A program made the position numbers and the translations under genes. Positions 26,563 through 33,775 of a stretch of 53,387 nt of DNA are shown piece after piece. Position 1 is the first letter of the stretch; every line of letters starts with the position of its first letter. The DNA comes from an uncultured Acetatifactor sp. (lineage in GTDB: Bacteria; Bacillota; Clostridia; Lachnospirales; Lachnospiraceae). The stretch spans positions 31,368 to 84,754 of the forward strand of contig CAJTZD010000015.1 in NCBI GenBank assembly GCA_910584235.1, given 5' to 3'. The notes beneath the pieces were generated by a model. That model saw nothing but the letters and a program-made list of their open reading frames with translations. It searched no databases and had not been told where the DNA came from.

Positions 26563-27294
26563 ATGGGCAATTATTTACTGATTTCGGATGCCGCAAAGGA
26601 GGTTAAGGTAGAGAGCCATGTGCTGCGTTACTGGGAGGAGGAACTGCACCTGCCTATCCGGCGCAATGAGCTGGGCCACCGCTACTATACGCAGGAGGAT
26701 GTGGAACGCTTTAAACAGATAAAAGGAATGAAAGAGAGGGGACTGCAATTGAAAGCAATCAAAATGATATTAAAAGACGGGAAGCTGGACGTGCTGCCGC
26801 CTGATTCCATGGAGGATGAGGCTGCCGGCGGGATGGAAGAGGGGACCGGACAACATGCGGATATGGTACAGGGAACAGGAGGACTTGCCATAGACATTGT
26901 GCCGAACAAAAGCAGGGAGCAGGAGGTCACACAGGAGTCCAGAGAGGACAAGTCCAGAAGGCTGCAGTGGCTTCTGCAGCAACTGATCCGCCAGACCCTG
27001 CAGGAGAATAACAGAGACCTAAGCCGCGAAATCCGGGAGAGTGTGGTAAAAGAGCTGGATTATCAGTTCCGTATGCAGGAGGAGCGGGAGGAGGCCAGAG
27101 ACAGGATGCTGGCAGAGCGGGACGAGGAACATTATAAAAGGATGGACGAGCTTCTGCGCAAAAAGAGCCGTCTCAGGAAACCGAAGCCAGAGAAAAATCC
27201 GGAAAAGAATCTGGAGAAAAGTCCGGAGGGGAAAGACAGAGAAAGGGTAACGGAGGGACAGGCGGAGGGGAAAAAGAAAAGGCGCTTCCTATAG
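26563..27294 (+). CDS. MerR family transcriptional regulator (long, coiled-coil tail)
   Basis: This 243-residue protein has a MerR DNA-binding domain at the N-terminus: LISDAAKEVKVESHVLRYWEEEL, then RNELGHRYYTQEDVERF. A long, highly charged helical region and a Lys/Glu/Pro-rich tail follow. MerR regulators normally have a ligand-binding Cys-rich or GyrI-like domain; none is evident, so the signal is unknown. GAGAGGAG precedes the ATG at 26563; an upstream start at 26506 would fall inside the dnaB terminator. A hairpin (27281-27302) overlaps the stop codon. Confidence 0.85.
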   Translation: MGNYLLISDAAKEVKVESHVLRYWEEELHLPIRRNELGHRYYTQEDVERFKQIKGMKERGLQLKAIKMILKDGKLDVLPPDSMEDEAAGGMEEGTGQHADMVQGTGGLAIDIVPNKSREQEVTQESREDKSRRLQWLLQQLIRQTLQENNRDLSREIRESVVKELDYQFRMQEEREEARDRMLAERDEEHYKRMDELLRKKSRLRKPKPEKNPEKNLEKSPEGKDRERVTEGQAEGKKKRRFL

Positions 27295-27334
27295 GGAGCG
27301 CCGGCTTCCATGACCCACAGACAGCCATCAAAAA

Positions 27335-27492
27335 ACTCACCCAAACAGCCAATATACTGCCTGGGTGAGTCTGCCTCCTGGCAACAGTTCAGACAGGGCA
27401 TTGCAAAGGAAATGCGTTTTGGCGCCCGAAAGTCTCGCAAAATTGCAAAGGAACGAAATTTTGACTTCTCGGTAGGGGGTGTCTGAACTGTT
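27335..27492. repeat. Structured inverted-repeat region between the MerR and ferredoxin genes
   Basis: The stretch holds ACTCACCCA/TGGGTGAGT (27335-27371) and a 12-bp perfect pair AACAGTTCAGAC/GTCTGAACTGTT (27383-27394, 27481-27492). The latter encloses two hairpins whose loops share TTGCAAAGGAA (27401 and 27443). It separates converging genes and could serve as a bidirectional terminator or a mobile palindromic element. No gene is seen in 27295-27508. Confidence 0.7.
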
Positions 27493-27508
27493 ACATCTCA
27501 TGACATTT

Positions 27509-27679
27509 TTAGCCCTGAGAGATAGCGCCGGTAGGGCATGTGCCTGCGCAAGCGCCGCACTCAATGCACTTGTCGGGATCGATCTCAAACTTGCCGTCTC
27601 CCATGCTGATAGCGCCTACAGGGCACTGTCCTTCGCAAGCGCCGCAAGCTACGCAAGCATCGCTGATTACATATGCCAT
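27509..27679 (-). CDS. 2[4Fe-4S] ferredoxin (56 aa)
   Basis: This bacterial-type ferredoxin has two C-x2-C-x2-C-x3-C cluster motifs: Cys 9, 12, 15, 19 and Cys 38, 41, 44, 48, each followed by Pro. The sequence halves repeat each other, as usual for the family. AAAGGAGG lies before the ATG. It is the last gene of the pflB..pflA operon, 16 bp after pflA, and may supply electrons to the radical-SAM activating enzyme. Confidence 0.95.
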   Translation of the reverse strand: MAYVISDACVACGACEGQCPVGAISMGDGKFEIDPDKCIECGACAGTCPTGAISQG

Positions 27680-27694
27680 AATAATTGTCCTCCT

Positions 27695-28441
27695 TTATGA
27701 TCGTCTTTTTTTGATACCGTCAATAATTGCTTTCTTTTTGTCCAGCAGCTTATCCTTATCCATGGCCGGGACGCCTTTGAGCTTGTATTCCATTCCCAGG
27801 CTCTCGTATTTCTTCTCGCCCATGGTATGGTAAGGCAGTACATCCAAAGCTTTCAGATTCTCAAACTGTCCGATGAAATAACCTAAGTCAAAAAGATACT
27901 TTTCATCATCCGTAATGCCGGGAACCACCACATGCCGTATCCACATGTCCACATGCTTCTCATTCAGATAAGCCGCGAACTTCAGAATATTTTCATTGGG
28001 CTGCAGAGTAAGCTCCCTGTGCTTCTCCGGATCAATATGTTTGATGTCCAGCATCACCAGATCCGTTAGCGTCATCAGTTTGTCTAATTTCTGGATCAGA
28101 GCGGCACTGTCCGGATTGAAAGCAATGCCGGAACTGTCAATACAAGTGTGTATGCCCTTTTCCTTGGCCAGGGTGAACAGATCGATAAGGAAATCCACCT
28201 GCATAAGCGGCTCCCCGCCAGTCACTGTAAGGCCGCCGCCATTACCATAGAAAGCCTCGTTCTTCTCATACTGCTCAATGATATACGATGGCTCCATAAG
28301 GGTGCCGCCCTTGAAATCCCATGTATCAGGATTGTGGCAATAAGCACAGCGCATAGGACAGCCCTGCACAAACACCACAAACCGCGTCCCCGGCCCATCA
28401 ACAGTCCCAAAACTCTCCAATGAATGTATTCTGCCCTGCAT
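27695..28441 (-). CDS. pflA: Pyruvate formate-lyase activating enzyme
   Basis: This 248-residue radical-SAM protein has the C-x3-C-x2-C cluster motif C28-P-M-R-C32-A-Y-C35, then HNPDTW, and GGGLTVTGGEPL. It abstracts a hydrogen from the glycine of the lyase radical domain using S-adenosylmethionine. The homologous N-terminus is GRIHSLESFGTVDGPG, so the ATG at 28441 is preferred. An in-frame ATG at 28468 lies directly against a strong hairpin (28473-28500) and would add nine unusual residues. It follows the structured element and the glycyl-radical gene and precedes the ferredoxin. Confidence 0.95.
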   Translation of the reverse strand: MQGRIHSLESFGTVDGPGTRFVVFVQGCPMRCAYCHNPDTWDFKGGTLMEPSYIIEQYEKNEAFYGNGGGLTVTGGEPLMQVDFLIDLFTLAKEKGIHTCIDSSGIAFNPDSAALIQKLDKLMTLTDLVMLDIKHIDPEKHRELTLQPNENILKFAAYLNEKHVDMWIRHVVVPGITDDEKYLFDLGYFIGQFENLKALDVLPYHTMGEKKYESLGMEYKLKGVPAMDKDKLLDKKKAIIDGIKKRRS

Positions 28442-28470
28442 AAATATACCGCTCTTTCTACTGTTCATGA

Positions 28471-28500
28471 AACCCCGGAGAGATTTCTCTCCCCGGGGTT
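28471..28500 (-). terminator. Hairpin upstream of pflA
   Basis: AACCCCGG-AGAGA pairs with TCTCTCC-CCGGGGTT. It lacks a clear T-tract, so it may be an attenuator or processing site between the glycyl-radical gene and pflA rather than a full terminator. Confidence 0.5.
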
Positions 28501-28528
28501 CAAACCCATATTACCACTGCCGCAACCT

Positions 28529-28653
28529 GGAAGAATGCCCGCCCTATGGGCATTCTTCCGCGTGGGACCGGCGCACAGAGCGAATTTCATTCGCTCGTAA
28601 GCCTAGAAGTTCTTAGCCTGTGTATTTTACAGGCTTAGAACTTCTTCCCACGC
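28529..28653. ncRNA. Structured element, copy B
   Basis: It has the same architecture as copy A at 22258: GGAAGAATGCCC/GGGCATTCTTCC hairpin, closing stem GCGTGGGA/TCCCACGC (28560-28567 with 28646-28653), an AGCGAA/TTCGCT arm, and an AGAAGTTCT/AGAACTTCT arm capped by AGCCTGT/ACAGGCT. Against copy A the closing stem changes A-T to G-C on both sides, and the first hairpin swaps GT/AC for GG/CC. It ends one base before the radical-domain stop codon. Confidence 0.65.
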
Positions 28654-28896
28654 TTAGATAGCCTCGTGGAAAGTACGGGAAATAACGTCAGCCTGCTGCT
28701 CGGGAGTGAGCTTGATGAAGTTAACCGCATATCCGGACACGCGGATGGTCAGCTGGGGATAATTCTCGGGATGCTTCTGAGCGTCCAGCAGCATATCTCT
28801 GTTCAGTACGTTTACGTTCAGGTGATGGCCGCCCTTTGTTGCGTAGCCGTCAAGTAAGTTTACAAGGTTGTCAACCTGTGCGGTATTTGTTGCCAT
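28654..28896 (-). CDS. Stand-alone glycyl-radical domain (PFL C-terminal domain, GrcA-like)
   Basis: This 80-residue protein matches the last part of a full pyruvate formate-lyase: HHLNVNVLNRDMLLDAQ, then PQLTIRVSGYAVNF with the radical glycine at G55, and LTPEQQADVISRTFHE at the end. E. coli GrcA (YfiD) is a spare copy of this domain that rescues oxygen-damaged PFL. Here the main lyase lacks the domain, so this protein should be an obligatory subunit. It lies two genes downstream of the lyase core on the same strand, with the 66-residue gene between. AAGGAGGAAAAAC precedes the ATG. Confidence 0.92.
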   Translation of the reverse strand: MATNTAQVDNLVNLLDGYATKGGHHLNVNVLNRDMLLDAQKHPENYPQLTIRVSGYAVNFIKLTPEQQADVISRTFHEAI

Positions 28897-28979
28897 AATG
28901 TTTTTCCTCCTTAAATATTTACATGATATACATTATATGAACTGTGTCAGTATAGATGCATGATTGTGGGGAGACCGGC

Positions 28980-29180
28980 TCAATGATAATCGTCCAGCCC
29001 CTGTTCCAGGGTGGGTACGCTGCAGGCTAACGGTGTCCGTGAACAGTCCGTGCAGCCCATTGTCTGAACGTTTTTTGACTCGACCTCCTGGTCGTAATCC
29101 ACGTTTACGTGGCCTACGCCCTCTGTCATGCCGGAATCCAGCATTTTTACCAGGTCATCAATCATCTTATCCTCGTCCAT
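28980..29180 (-). CDS. 66-aa Cys-containing protein between the PFL core and radical domain
   Basis: The ATG at 29180 follows AAGGAGG. The N-terminal half (DDLVKMLDSGMTEGVGHVNV) resembles the start of the stand-alone radical-domain protein (DNLVNLLDGYATKGGHHLNV). The C-terminal half instead carries C43-x2-C46 and C53 and lacks any RVSGY motif. It thus looks like a duplicated spacer region joined to a different, Cys-containing tail. Its place between the lyase core and its radical domain implies a role in assembly, protection or regulation of the enzyme, but no function is established. Confidence 0.75.
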   Translation of the reverse strand: MDEDKMIDDLVKMLDSGMTEGVGHVNVDYDQEVESKNVQTMGCTDCSRTPLACSVPTLEQGLDDYH

Positions 29181-29198
29181 GATGCCTCCTTTTTCTCT

Positions 29199-29229
29199 GC
29201 GGCAGCCCGTGAAATCCGTGCTGCCGCAG
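29199..29229 (-). other. Intercistronic hairpin after the PFL core gene
   Basis: GCGGCAGC/GCTGCCGC stem with a 13-nt loop and no T-tract, between the lyase core gene and the 66-aa gene. A plausible mRNA stabiliser or processing site that sets subunit ratios. Confidence 0.55.
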
Positions 29230-29243
29230 ACCAATGACAAATC

Positions 29244-31280
29244 TTATTTCAAGTCTAATTCGATGTCTCCGGAGAATACTTTATCTTCCTTGCCCAGAGC
29301 GCCAGGAATGATGGTAAAGGTATTGGAGATACCGTCCTGCGCATCATTGAAAGGCAGCTTGGATACGGAAGCCAGGGAAGCCACCGCACCGTGGGTATCG
29401 CGGCCGTGCATGGGGTTGGCGCCGGGTGCGAAAGGCTGGCCTTTCTTACGTCCATCGGGTGTATTACCGGTAGCCTTACCATAGGTAACGTTAGAGGTAA
29501 TGGTCAGGATGGAGGTGGTGGGGATACCCTGACGATAGGTGTGGTGTCTCCTGATGGCGGTCATGAAAGTATGGACTACCATCTGAGCAATCTCGTCTAC
29601 ACGGTCATCGTCATTTCCGTATTTCGGGAAGTCGCCGGTGGTCTTGAAGTCGACGATTACGCCGTCCTCGTCGCGGACAACCTCTACCTTAGCGTACTTG
29701 ATAGCGGACAGGGAGTCGGCCACGATGGACAGACCGGCCACACCGGTAGCGAAGTAACGCTTTACGTCTCTGTCATGGAGAGCCATCTCCGCTCTCTCAT
29801 AGCAGTATTTGTCATGCATATAGTGGATGATGTTCAGGGTGTTCACATAGACATCGGCCTGCCACTCAAGCATGTCTACGAACTTGCTCCACACATCGTT
29901 GTACTCCAATACGTCGCCCTCCACAGGACGGTACTTGGGACCTACCTGCTTCTTGGTGACTTCGTCCACGCCGCCGTTCAGAGCATACAGCAGGCACTTC
30001 GCCACGTTGGCGCGGGCGCCGAAGAACTGCATTTCCTTACCGATTACCATGGAGGATACGCAGCAGGCGATGCCGTAGTCGTCGCCGTGGTCGATTCTCA
30101 TCAGGTCATCATTCTCATACTGGATGGAAGAGGTCTGGATGGACATCTTCGCGCAGTATTTCTTCCAGGCTGCCGGAAGCCTTGTGGACCACAGAACGGT
30201 CAGGTTGGGCTCCGGAGAGGGTCCTAAGTTGGTCAGGGTATTCAGATAGCGGAAGCTCATCTTGGTAACCATGGGTCTGCCGTCTACGCCTACGCCGCCT
30301 AAGGACTCGGTAACCCATACGGGGTCGCCGGCGAAGATCTGGTTGTACTCAGGTGTACGGGCGAACTTGATGCAGCGCAGCTTCATGATGAAGTGGTCAA
30401 CGAACTCCTGAATCTGCTCCTCGGTGAATGTACCGTTCTTCAAGTCTCTCTCTGCGTAGCAGTCAAGGAAAGTGGAGGTACGTCCAAGGGACATAGCGGC
30501 ACCGTTCTGCTCCTTAACGGCGCACAGATAGCCGAAGTATACGGCCTGGATGGCTTCCTGTACGTTGGCAGCGGGTCTGGAGATATCGCAGCCATAGGAG
30601 GCGGCCATCTCTTTCATCATCTTCAGGGCTACCATCTGCTCGGAGATCTCCTCACGCAGGCGGATGATATCGTCGGTCATTACCTTGCCCGTAGAATCTT
30701 TCTGGGCCTGCTTGTCCTCGATGAGTCTGTCAATGCCGTACAGAGCCACACGTCTGTAGTCGCCGATGATACGTCCGCGGCCATATGCATCCGGAAGACC
30801 AGTGATGATATGGGAGGAACGGCAGGCTCTCATCTCCTGATTGTAAGCGTCAAAGCAGCCTGCGTTATGTGTCTTTCTGTGAGTGGAGAAGAACTCGGAG
30901 ATCTCGGGATCCACTTCGTAGCCATTGTCGGAGCAGGCTTTCTCTGCCATACGGATACCGCCGTAGGGCTGCAGGGAGCGCTTGAAAGGCTTGTCGGTCT
31001 GGAAGCCCACGATGGTCTCCTTGCTCTTGTCAAGGTATCCGGGGCCATGGGAAGTGATGGTGGAGACTACCTTGGTGTCCATATCCAGGACGCCGCCGGC
31101 TTCTCTTTCTTTCTTCTGCAGATCCAGCACCTGTGCCCACAGATCCTTAGTGTTCTGTGTAGGGCCGGCAAGGAATGCCTCATCGCCGTCATAGGGATGA
31201 TAGTTCCGCTGGATGAAGTCGCGGACATTGACTTCTTTGTCCCATTTGCCTGCCACAAAATCTGTCCATTCTGGTCTCAT
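29244..31280 (-). CDS. pflB: Pyruvate formate-lyase (formate C-acetyltransferase) core, without glycyl-radical domain
   Basis: This 678-residue protein matches PFL from its N-terminus (MRPEWTDFVAGKW) through the active-site Cys pair C406-C407 (DYGIACCVSSM), FFGARANVAK, TITSNVTYGKATGNTPDGR, GPKYRPVEG and GISNTFTIIPGALGKED. It then stops after G-D-I-E-L-D-L-K. E. coli PFL continues about 80 residues into the glycyl-radical domain; here that domain is a separate gene downstream. The split falls at the natural junction between barrel and radical domain. PFL converts pyruvate and CoA to acetyl-CoA and formate in anaerobic fermentation. Confidence 0.95.
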   Translation of the reverse strand: MRPEWTDFVAGKWDKEVNVRDFIQRNYHPYDGDEAFLAGPTQNTKDLWAQVLDLQKKEREAGGVLDMDTKVVSTITSHGPGYLDKSKETIVGFQTDKPFKRSLQPYGGIRMAEKACSDNGYEVDPEISEFFSTHRKTHNAGCFDAYNQEMRACRSSHIITGLPDAYGRGRIIGDYRRVALYGIDRLIEDKQAQKDSTGKVMTDDIIRLREEISEQMVALKMMKEMAASYGCDISRPAANVQEAIQAVYFGYLCAVKEQNGAAMSLGRTSTFLDCYAERDLKNGTFTEEQIQEFVDHFIMKLRCIKFARTPEYNQIFAGDPVWVTESLGGVGVDGRPMVTKMSFRYLNTLTNLGPSPEPNLTVLWSTRLPAAWKKYCAKMSIQTSSIQYENDDLMRIDHGDDYGIACCVSSMVIGKEMQFFGARANVAKCLLYALNGGVDEVTKKQVGPKYRPVEGDVLEYNDVWSKFVDMLEWQADVYVNTLNIIHYMHDKYCYERAEMALHDRDVKRYFATGVAGLSIVADSLSAIKYAKVEVVRDEDGVIVDFKTTGDFPKYGNDDDRVDEIAQMVVHTFMTAIRRHHTYRQGIPTTSILTITSNVTYGKATGNTPDGRKKGQPFAPGANPMHGRDTHGAVASLASVSKLPFNDAQDGISNTFTIIPGALGKEDKVFSGDIELDLK

Positions 31281-31349
31281 TTTGAAATAACCTCCTATTA
31301 AAATTTGAATTAGTGAAAAGGGTCATTGTTACTTCTAATCCTTAAGCTT

Positions 31350-31378
31350 ATTATATGAAAAACACCGATGAGAGTCAA
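31350..31378 (-). promoter_or_regulatory. Promoter of the pfl operon
   Basis: On the minus strand, TTGACT (31378-31373), a 17-bp spacer and TATAAT (31355-31350), about 70 bp upstream of the lyase ATG. Confidence 0.88.
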
Positions 31379-31489
31379 GGTGGGAATGTGTACTTTTTTC
31401 TGTACATACGCGGGTTTCCACGGAATTTTTTAAAAATTTTATAAACAGGGAAAAATTATGAATTTTCTGTTTTCCGGGGCAAGAATAGC

Positions 31490-31518
31490 TTGTCAGATTT
31501 TGCGGAATCATATAAAAT
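31490..31518 (+). promoter_or_regulatory. Promoter of the DUF1858 gene
   Basis: TTGTCA (31490-31495), a 17-bp spacer and TAAAAT (31513-31518). It diverges from the pfl operon promoter. Confidence 0.75.
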
Positions 31519-31558
31519 GGAATTTGCATAAAAATACTTTTACAGAGAGGAGAAGACC

Positions 31559-31750
31559 ATGAGCAATATAACGAAAGAGATGACCATAGGAGAGATCCTG
31601 AGGACGAACCCGGATGTGGCGCCTGTGCTGATGGAGGCAGGCATGCACTGTTTAGGCTGCCCCTCCGCCCAGGGAGAATCCCTGGAGGAAGCCGCCATGG
31701 TGCATGGAATCGACATTGATGCATTAATGAAAGCCATTGAAGAGCTGTGA
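31559..31750 (+). CDS. DUF1858 domain-containing protein (63 aa)
   Basis: This small protein begins MSNITKEMTIGEILRTNPDVAPVL and has the DUF1858 signature GMHCLGCPSAQGESLEEAA, with a C-x2-C pair. The domain occurs alone or at the N-terminus of ScdA/hybrid-cluster-like proteins and is linked to redox or iron-sulphur chemistry. A good GAGAGGAG lies before the ATG. It is transcribed divergently from the pfl operon. Confidence 0.92.
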   Translation: MSNITKEMTIGEILRTNPDVAPVLMEAGMHCLGCPSAQGESLEEAAMVHGIDIDALMKAIEEL

Positions 31751-31846
31751 CCTTGCCATTGAAAGGCTATGAGCCTTGCCGTTAAAGAAGCAAAGAATTC
31801 TAGGGGTGATTCTCCGAAAGGAGAGCCCGCGCTGGCTTTCAGAACA

Positions 31847-31888
31847 AAAAAGGGGCGCCGCACAATCGTATGCGGATGCCCCTTTTTT
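31847..31888. terminator. Bidirectional terminator between the DUF1858 and mecA genes
   Basis: AAAAAAGGGGC and CCGCA pair with TGCGG and GCCCCTTTTTT, giving A- and T-tracts on both sides. Confidence 0.88.
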
Positions 31889-31982
31889 GTAAGCCGCTCT
31901 CTCAATTCGGCAAACCGGTCGCTAAACGCTGTTTCTCCGGCTGCTTCCGGCTTCCCCGGAATATGCGCGGCAAGCTGCAGAC

Positions 31983-32729
31983 TCAGGAGGCGCAGCCCAG
32001 TGCATGGACCGCGCGATCCTGGATCAGCGCCTCGCAGTGCTCAGCCAGAAACGCGCCGCTGGCAGGTACATAACGCTGGGGAACTCCGTACTCCGAAACC
32101 GTATTGCAGGCTCTGTCAAAGCCCTCGGCGCTCTCGTCGCCCTGGGAGAGCAGCAACAGATACCCCTCCCGCTTTTGGACGGAATCATCTTCCTTGTACA
32201 GGGTGCTTAAGCCCTTGTAACTGTTTGCGATGATGGCGGACACCTCAATGACCTGTTGGAGGGAGGACATACGAAAAATCCGCACATGCTCCATACCGGC
32301 TGTGTCCGCGTGCTCCCCGGGCTGACCGTCCGTACCTCCGTTCTGGTCTGTCTGCATCCTGCGGAAGAGATCAAGGATCTCGCCCGCAGCATCCTCCGCG
32401 TACTGGGAGTAGATCTCCTCCTCATCTTCCGCCTCGGTGACCGAGGGAGCGAACCTGGAAAAACGAGTATCCAGCTCCTCGGGATCCTCTACCTTGGTGA
32501 TGATCAGGACAATACATTCCGCGTTCAGGGGGATGGCCTCTATCATAAGGGGGATATCTTCGGCTTCGAAACCGAACTCGCAGTTGGCCTGCCTCATCAT
32601 ATCCCGAAACAAGGTCTTGGCTTTTTCCGTACCATAGGCCAGCTCACTGATCTTAAGCTCGCGGCTCGCCAAATCTTCTCTGGTCAGAGTGCAGCGAATC
32701 TGGTTCTCATTTACTTTTTCTATCTTCAT
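31983..32729 (-). CDS. mecA: Adaptor protein MecA
   Basis: This 248-residue protein starts MKIEKVNENQIRCTLTREDL, the typical MecA N-terminal substrate-binding domain. An acidic linker and a C-terminal ClpC-binding domain (EHVRIFRMSSLQQVIEVSAI and SEYGVPQRYV) follow. MecA delivers substrates to the ClpCP protease. The ATG at 32729 is chosen over an upstream start because the protein then begins at the family's normal MKIE and the promoter lies just ahead. Confidence 0.9.
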   Translation of the reverse strand: MKIEKVNENQIRCTLTREDLASRELKISELAYGTEKAKTLFRDMMRQANCEFGFEAEDIPLMIEAIPLNAECIVLIITKVEDPEELDTRFSRFAPSVTEAEDEEEIYSQYAEDAAGEILDLFRRMQTDQNGGTDGQPGEHADTAGMEHVRIFRMSSLQQVIEVSAIIANSYKGLSTLYKEDDSVQKREGYLLLLSQGDESAEGFDRACNTVSEYGVPQRYVPASGAFLAEHCEALIQDRAVHALGCAS

Positions 32730-32795
32730 GCGACAACCCTTTCCGTTCTGCCTTGCTGAACTGTAAAACTGTAGATGATGATGCTGTGTGATGCA

Positions 32796-32824
32796 ATCAT
32801 ATACTTTCAGCTTCTCTAAGTCAA
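32796..32824 (-). promoter_or_regulatory. Promoter of mecA
   Basis: On the minus strand, TTGACT (32824-32819), a 17-bp spacer and TATGAT (32801-32796), about 67 bp upstream of the start. Confidence 0.85.
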
Positions 32825-32872
32825 TAGGCAGTTTCTGAGTTTTAATATTTTTTAATAATTCGTGCTTTTTTG

Positions 32873-33313
32873 CTTGCCAAAGCAATACGACTGTGGTATA
32901 GTAGAACTGCGGATGCTTTCGGTACTCTGTACGAGGAAGGAGGCGGCAGTCTTGACTTCAAGTTGATTGAGCTGACTTTGGAACAAATCGTTCCGCATCA
33001 TCCTTTATATTCTAAGTGTGTATATCACATTATATGACAGTAGAAAGAAACTGGCATAAATCTAAGGATGTCTCGCAGGCATAAAACGGATAATTACTTG
33101 CCTGATCATAAGTATGTCAACTAATTTTCACAATTATAATTCAATTTAAACAAAAGCAGCAATGGAAATTTTTTCCGTTGCCGTACTGCTGAAAGTATTC
33201 GCTTTACATTTATTCTGAAAGGCTTCCTGATATGTGGGACAGCCACATTCTGATTCATCACAAAATCGAAAGCTCCTTTTGGGCGGGAAGCCTGGGAACA
33301 AGGAGGAATTCAG
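32873..33313 (+). promoter_or_regulatory. Promoter and long leader upstream of the TTG-start small gene
   Basis: TTGCCA, a 17-bp spacer and TATAGT (32873-32901) point rightward. The roughly 410-nt leader contains AGGAAGGAGG near 32933-32942 without a usable frame after it, and a hairpin GCAATGGAA/TTCCGTTGC near 33160-33183. No other gene is visible. Confidence 0.5.
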
Positions 33314-33550
33314 TTGTATGAAGAAAAATTAGAAGTAGAAGATATGGAGGCGGTAAGAGAACATATGCTTGCACGGCTTGAACAGATGAGGCGCAGCGGC
33401 GTGGAGCTTTTCGTGGACGGACAGGAAGCCCTGCCTGACGAGGTAATCTCGAAAGCGGTTCAGGAGAACAGCCAGTATATGGCTGACTATGTGCTGGATG
33501 ATGCGGGAATCATCGAACAGGTGCGTTTCGACAGAGTGACACGCAAATGA
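33314..33550 (+). CDS. Small acidic hypothetical protein (78 aa, TTG start)
   Basis: AGGAGG (33301-33306) is followed after 7 bp by TTG, which opens a frame reading Y-E-E-K-L-E-V-E-D-M-E. The protein is helical and acidic at the N-terminus, with DGQEALPDEVISKAV in the middle and a basic end. The ribosome site decides for TTG over the internal ATG at codon 11. I do not recognise the family. A branched GC hairpin (33574-33623) follows. Confidence 0.7.
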   Translation: MYEEKLEVEDMEAVREHMLARLEQMRRSGVELFVDGQEALPDEVISKAVQENSQYMADYVLDDAGIIEQVRFDRVTRK

Positions 33551-33573
33551 CATAAGCAATAAAGATAAGGAAT

Positions 33574-33623
33574 ACCGCCGCCCGTAGCAGGCTGGGATTG
33601 CCTCTCATGCTGACGGCGGCGGT
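33574..33623 (+). terminator. GC-rich hairpin after the small TTG-start gene
   Basis: ACCGCCGCC pairs with GGCGGCGGT, with an inner AGCAGGC/GCC..TGCT stem. A short, imperfect T-run follows. Confidence 0.6.
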
Positions 33624-33775
33624 GTCCTTTGCGACGGTCGAATGGAAATCAGGAAAACGGTCTGACGATTACGACGATTTGCGACAAATTTGTTAATGAC
33701 TTACGGGCGCAAATGTGATATGATGAAAAAGTCTGCTGGATTGGATATGTTCGAAAAGAAAGGTCAGGACTAAGA

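Noticed and set aside
29391..30227. Plus-strand frame of 278 codons opposite the PFL core
   Set aside because: It is the antisense shadow of the highly conserved lyase gene, with no ribosome site or recognisable family.
31769..32233. Plus-strand frame over the DUF1858-mecA terminator
   Set aside because: It reads through a bidirectional terminator and antisense to mecA; no product is recognisable.
32910..33030. Possible leader peptide in the 410-nt leader
   Set aside because: An open frame passes AGGAAGGAGG but has no start codon after it; the only TTG there stops after four codons.
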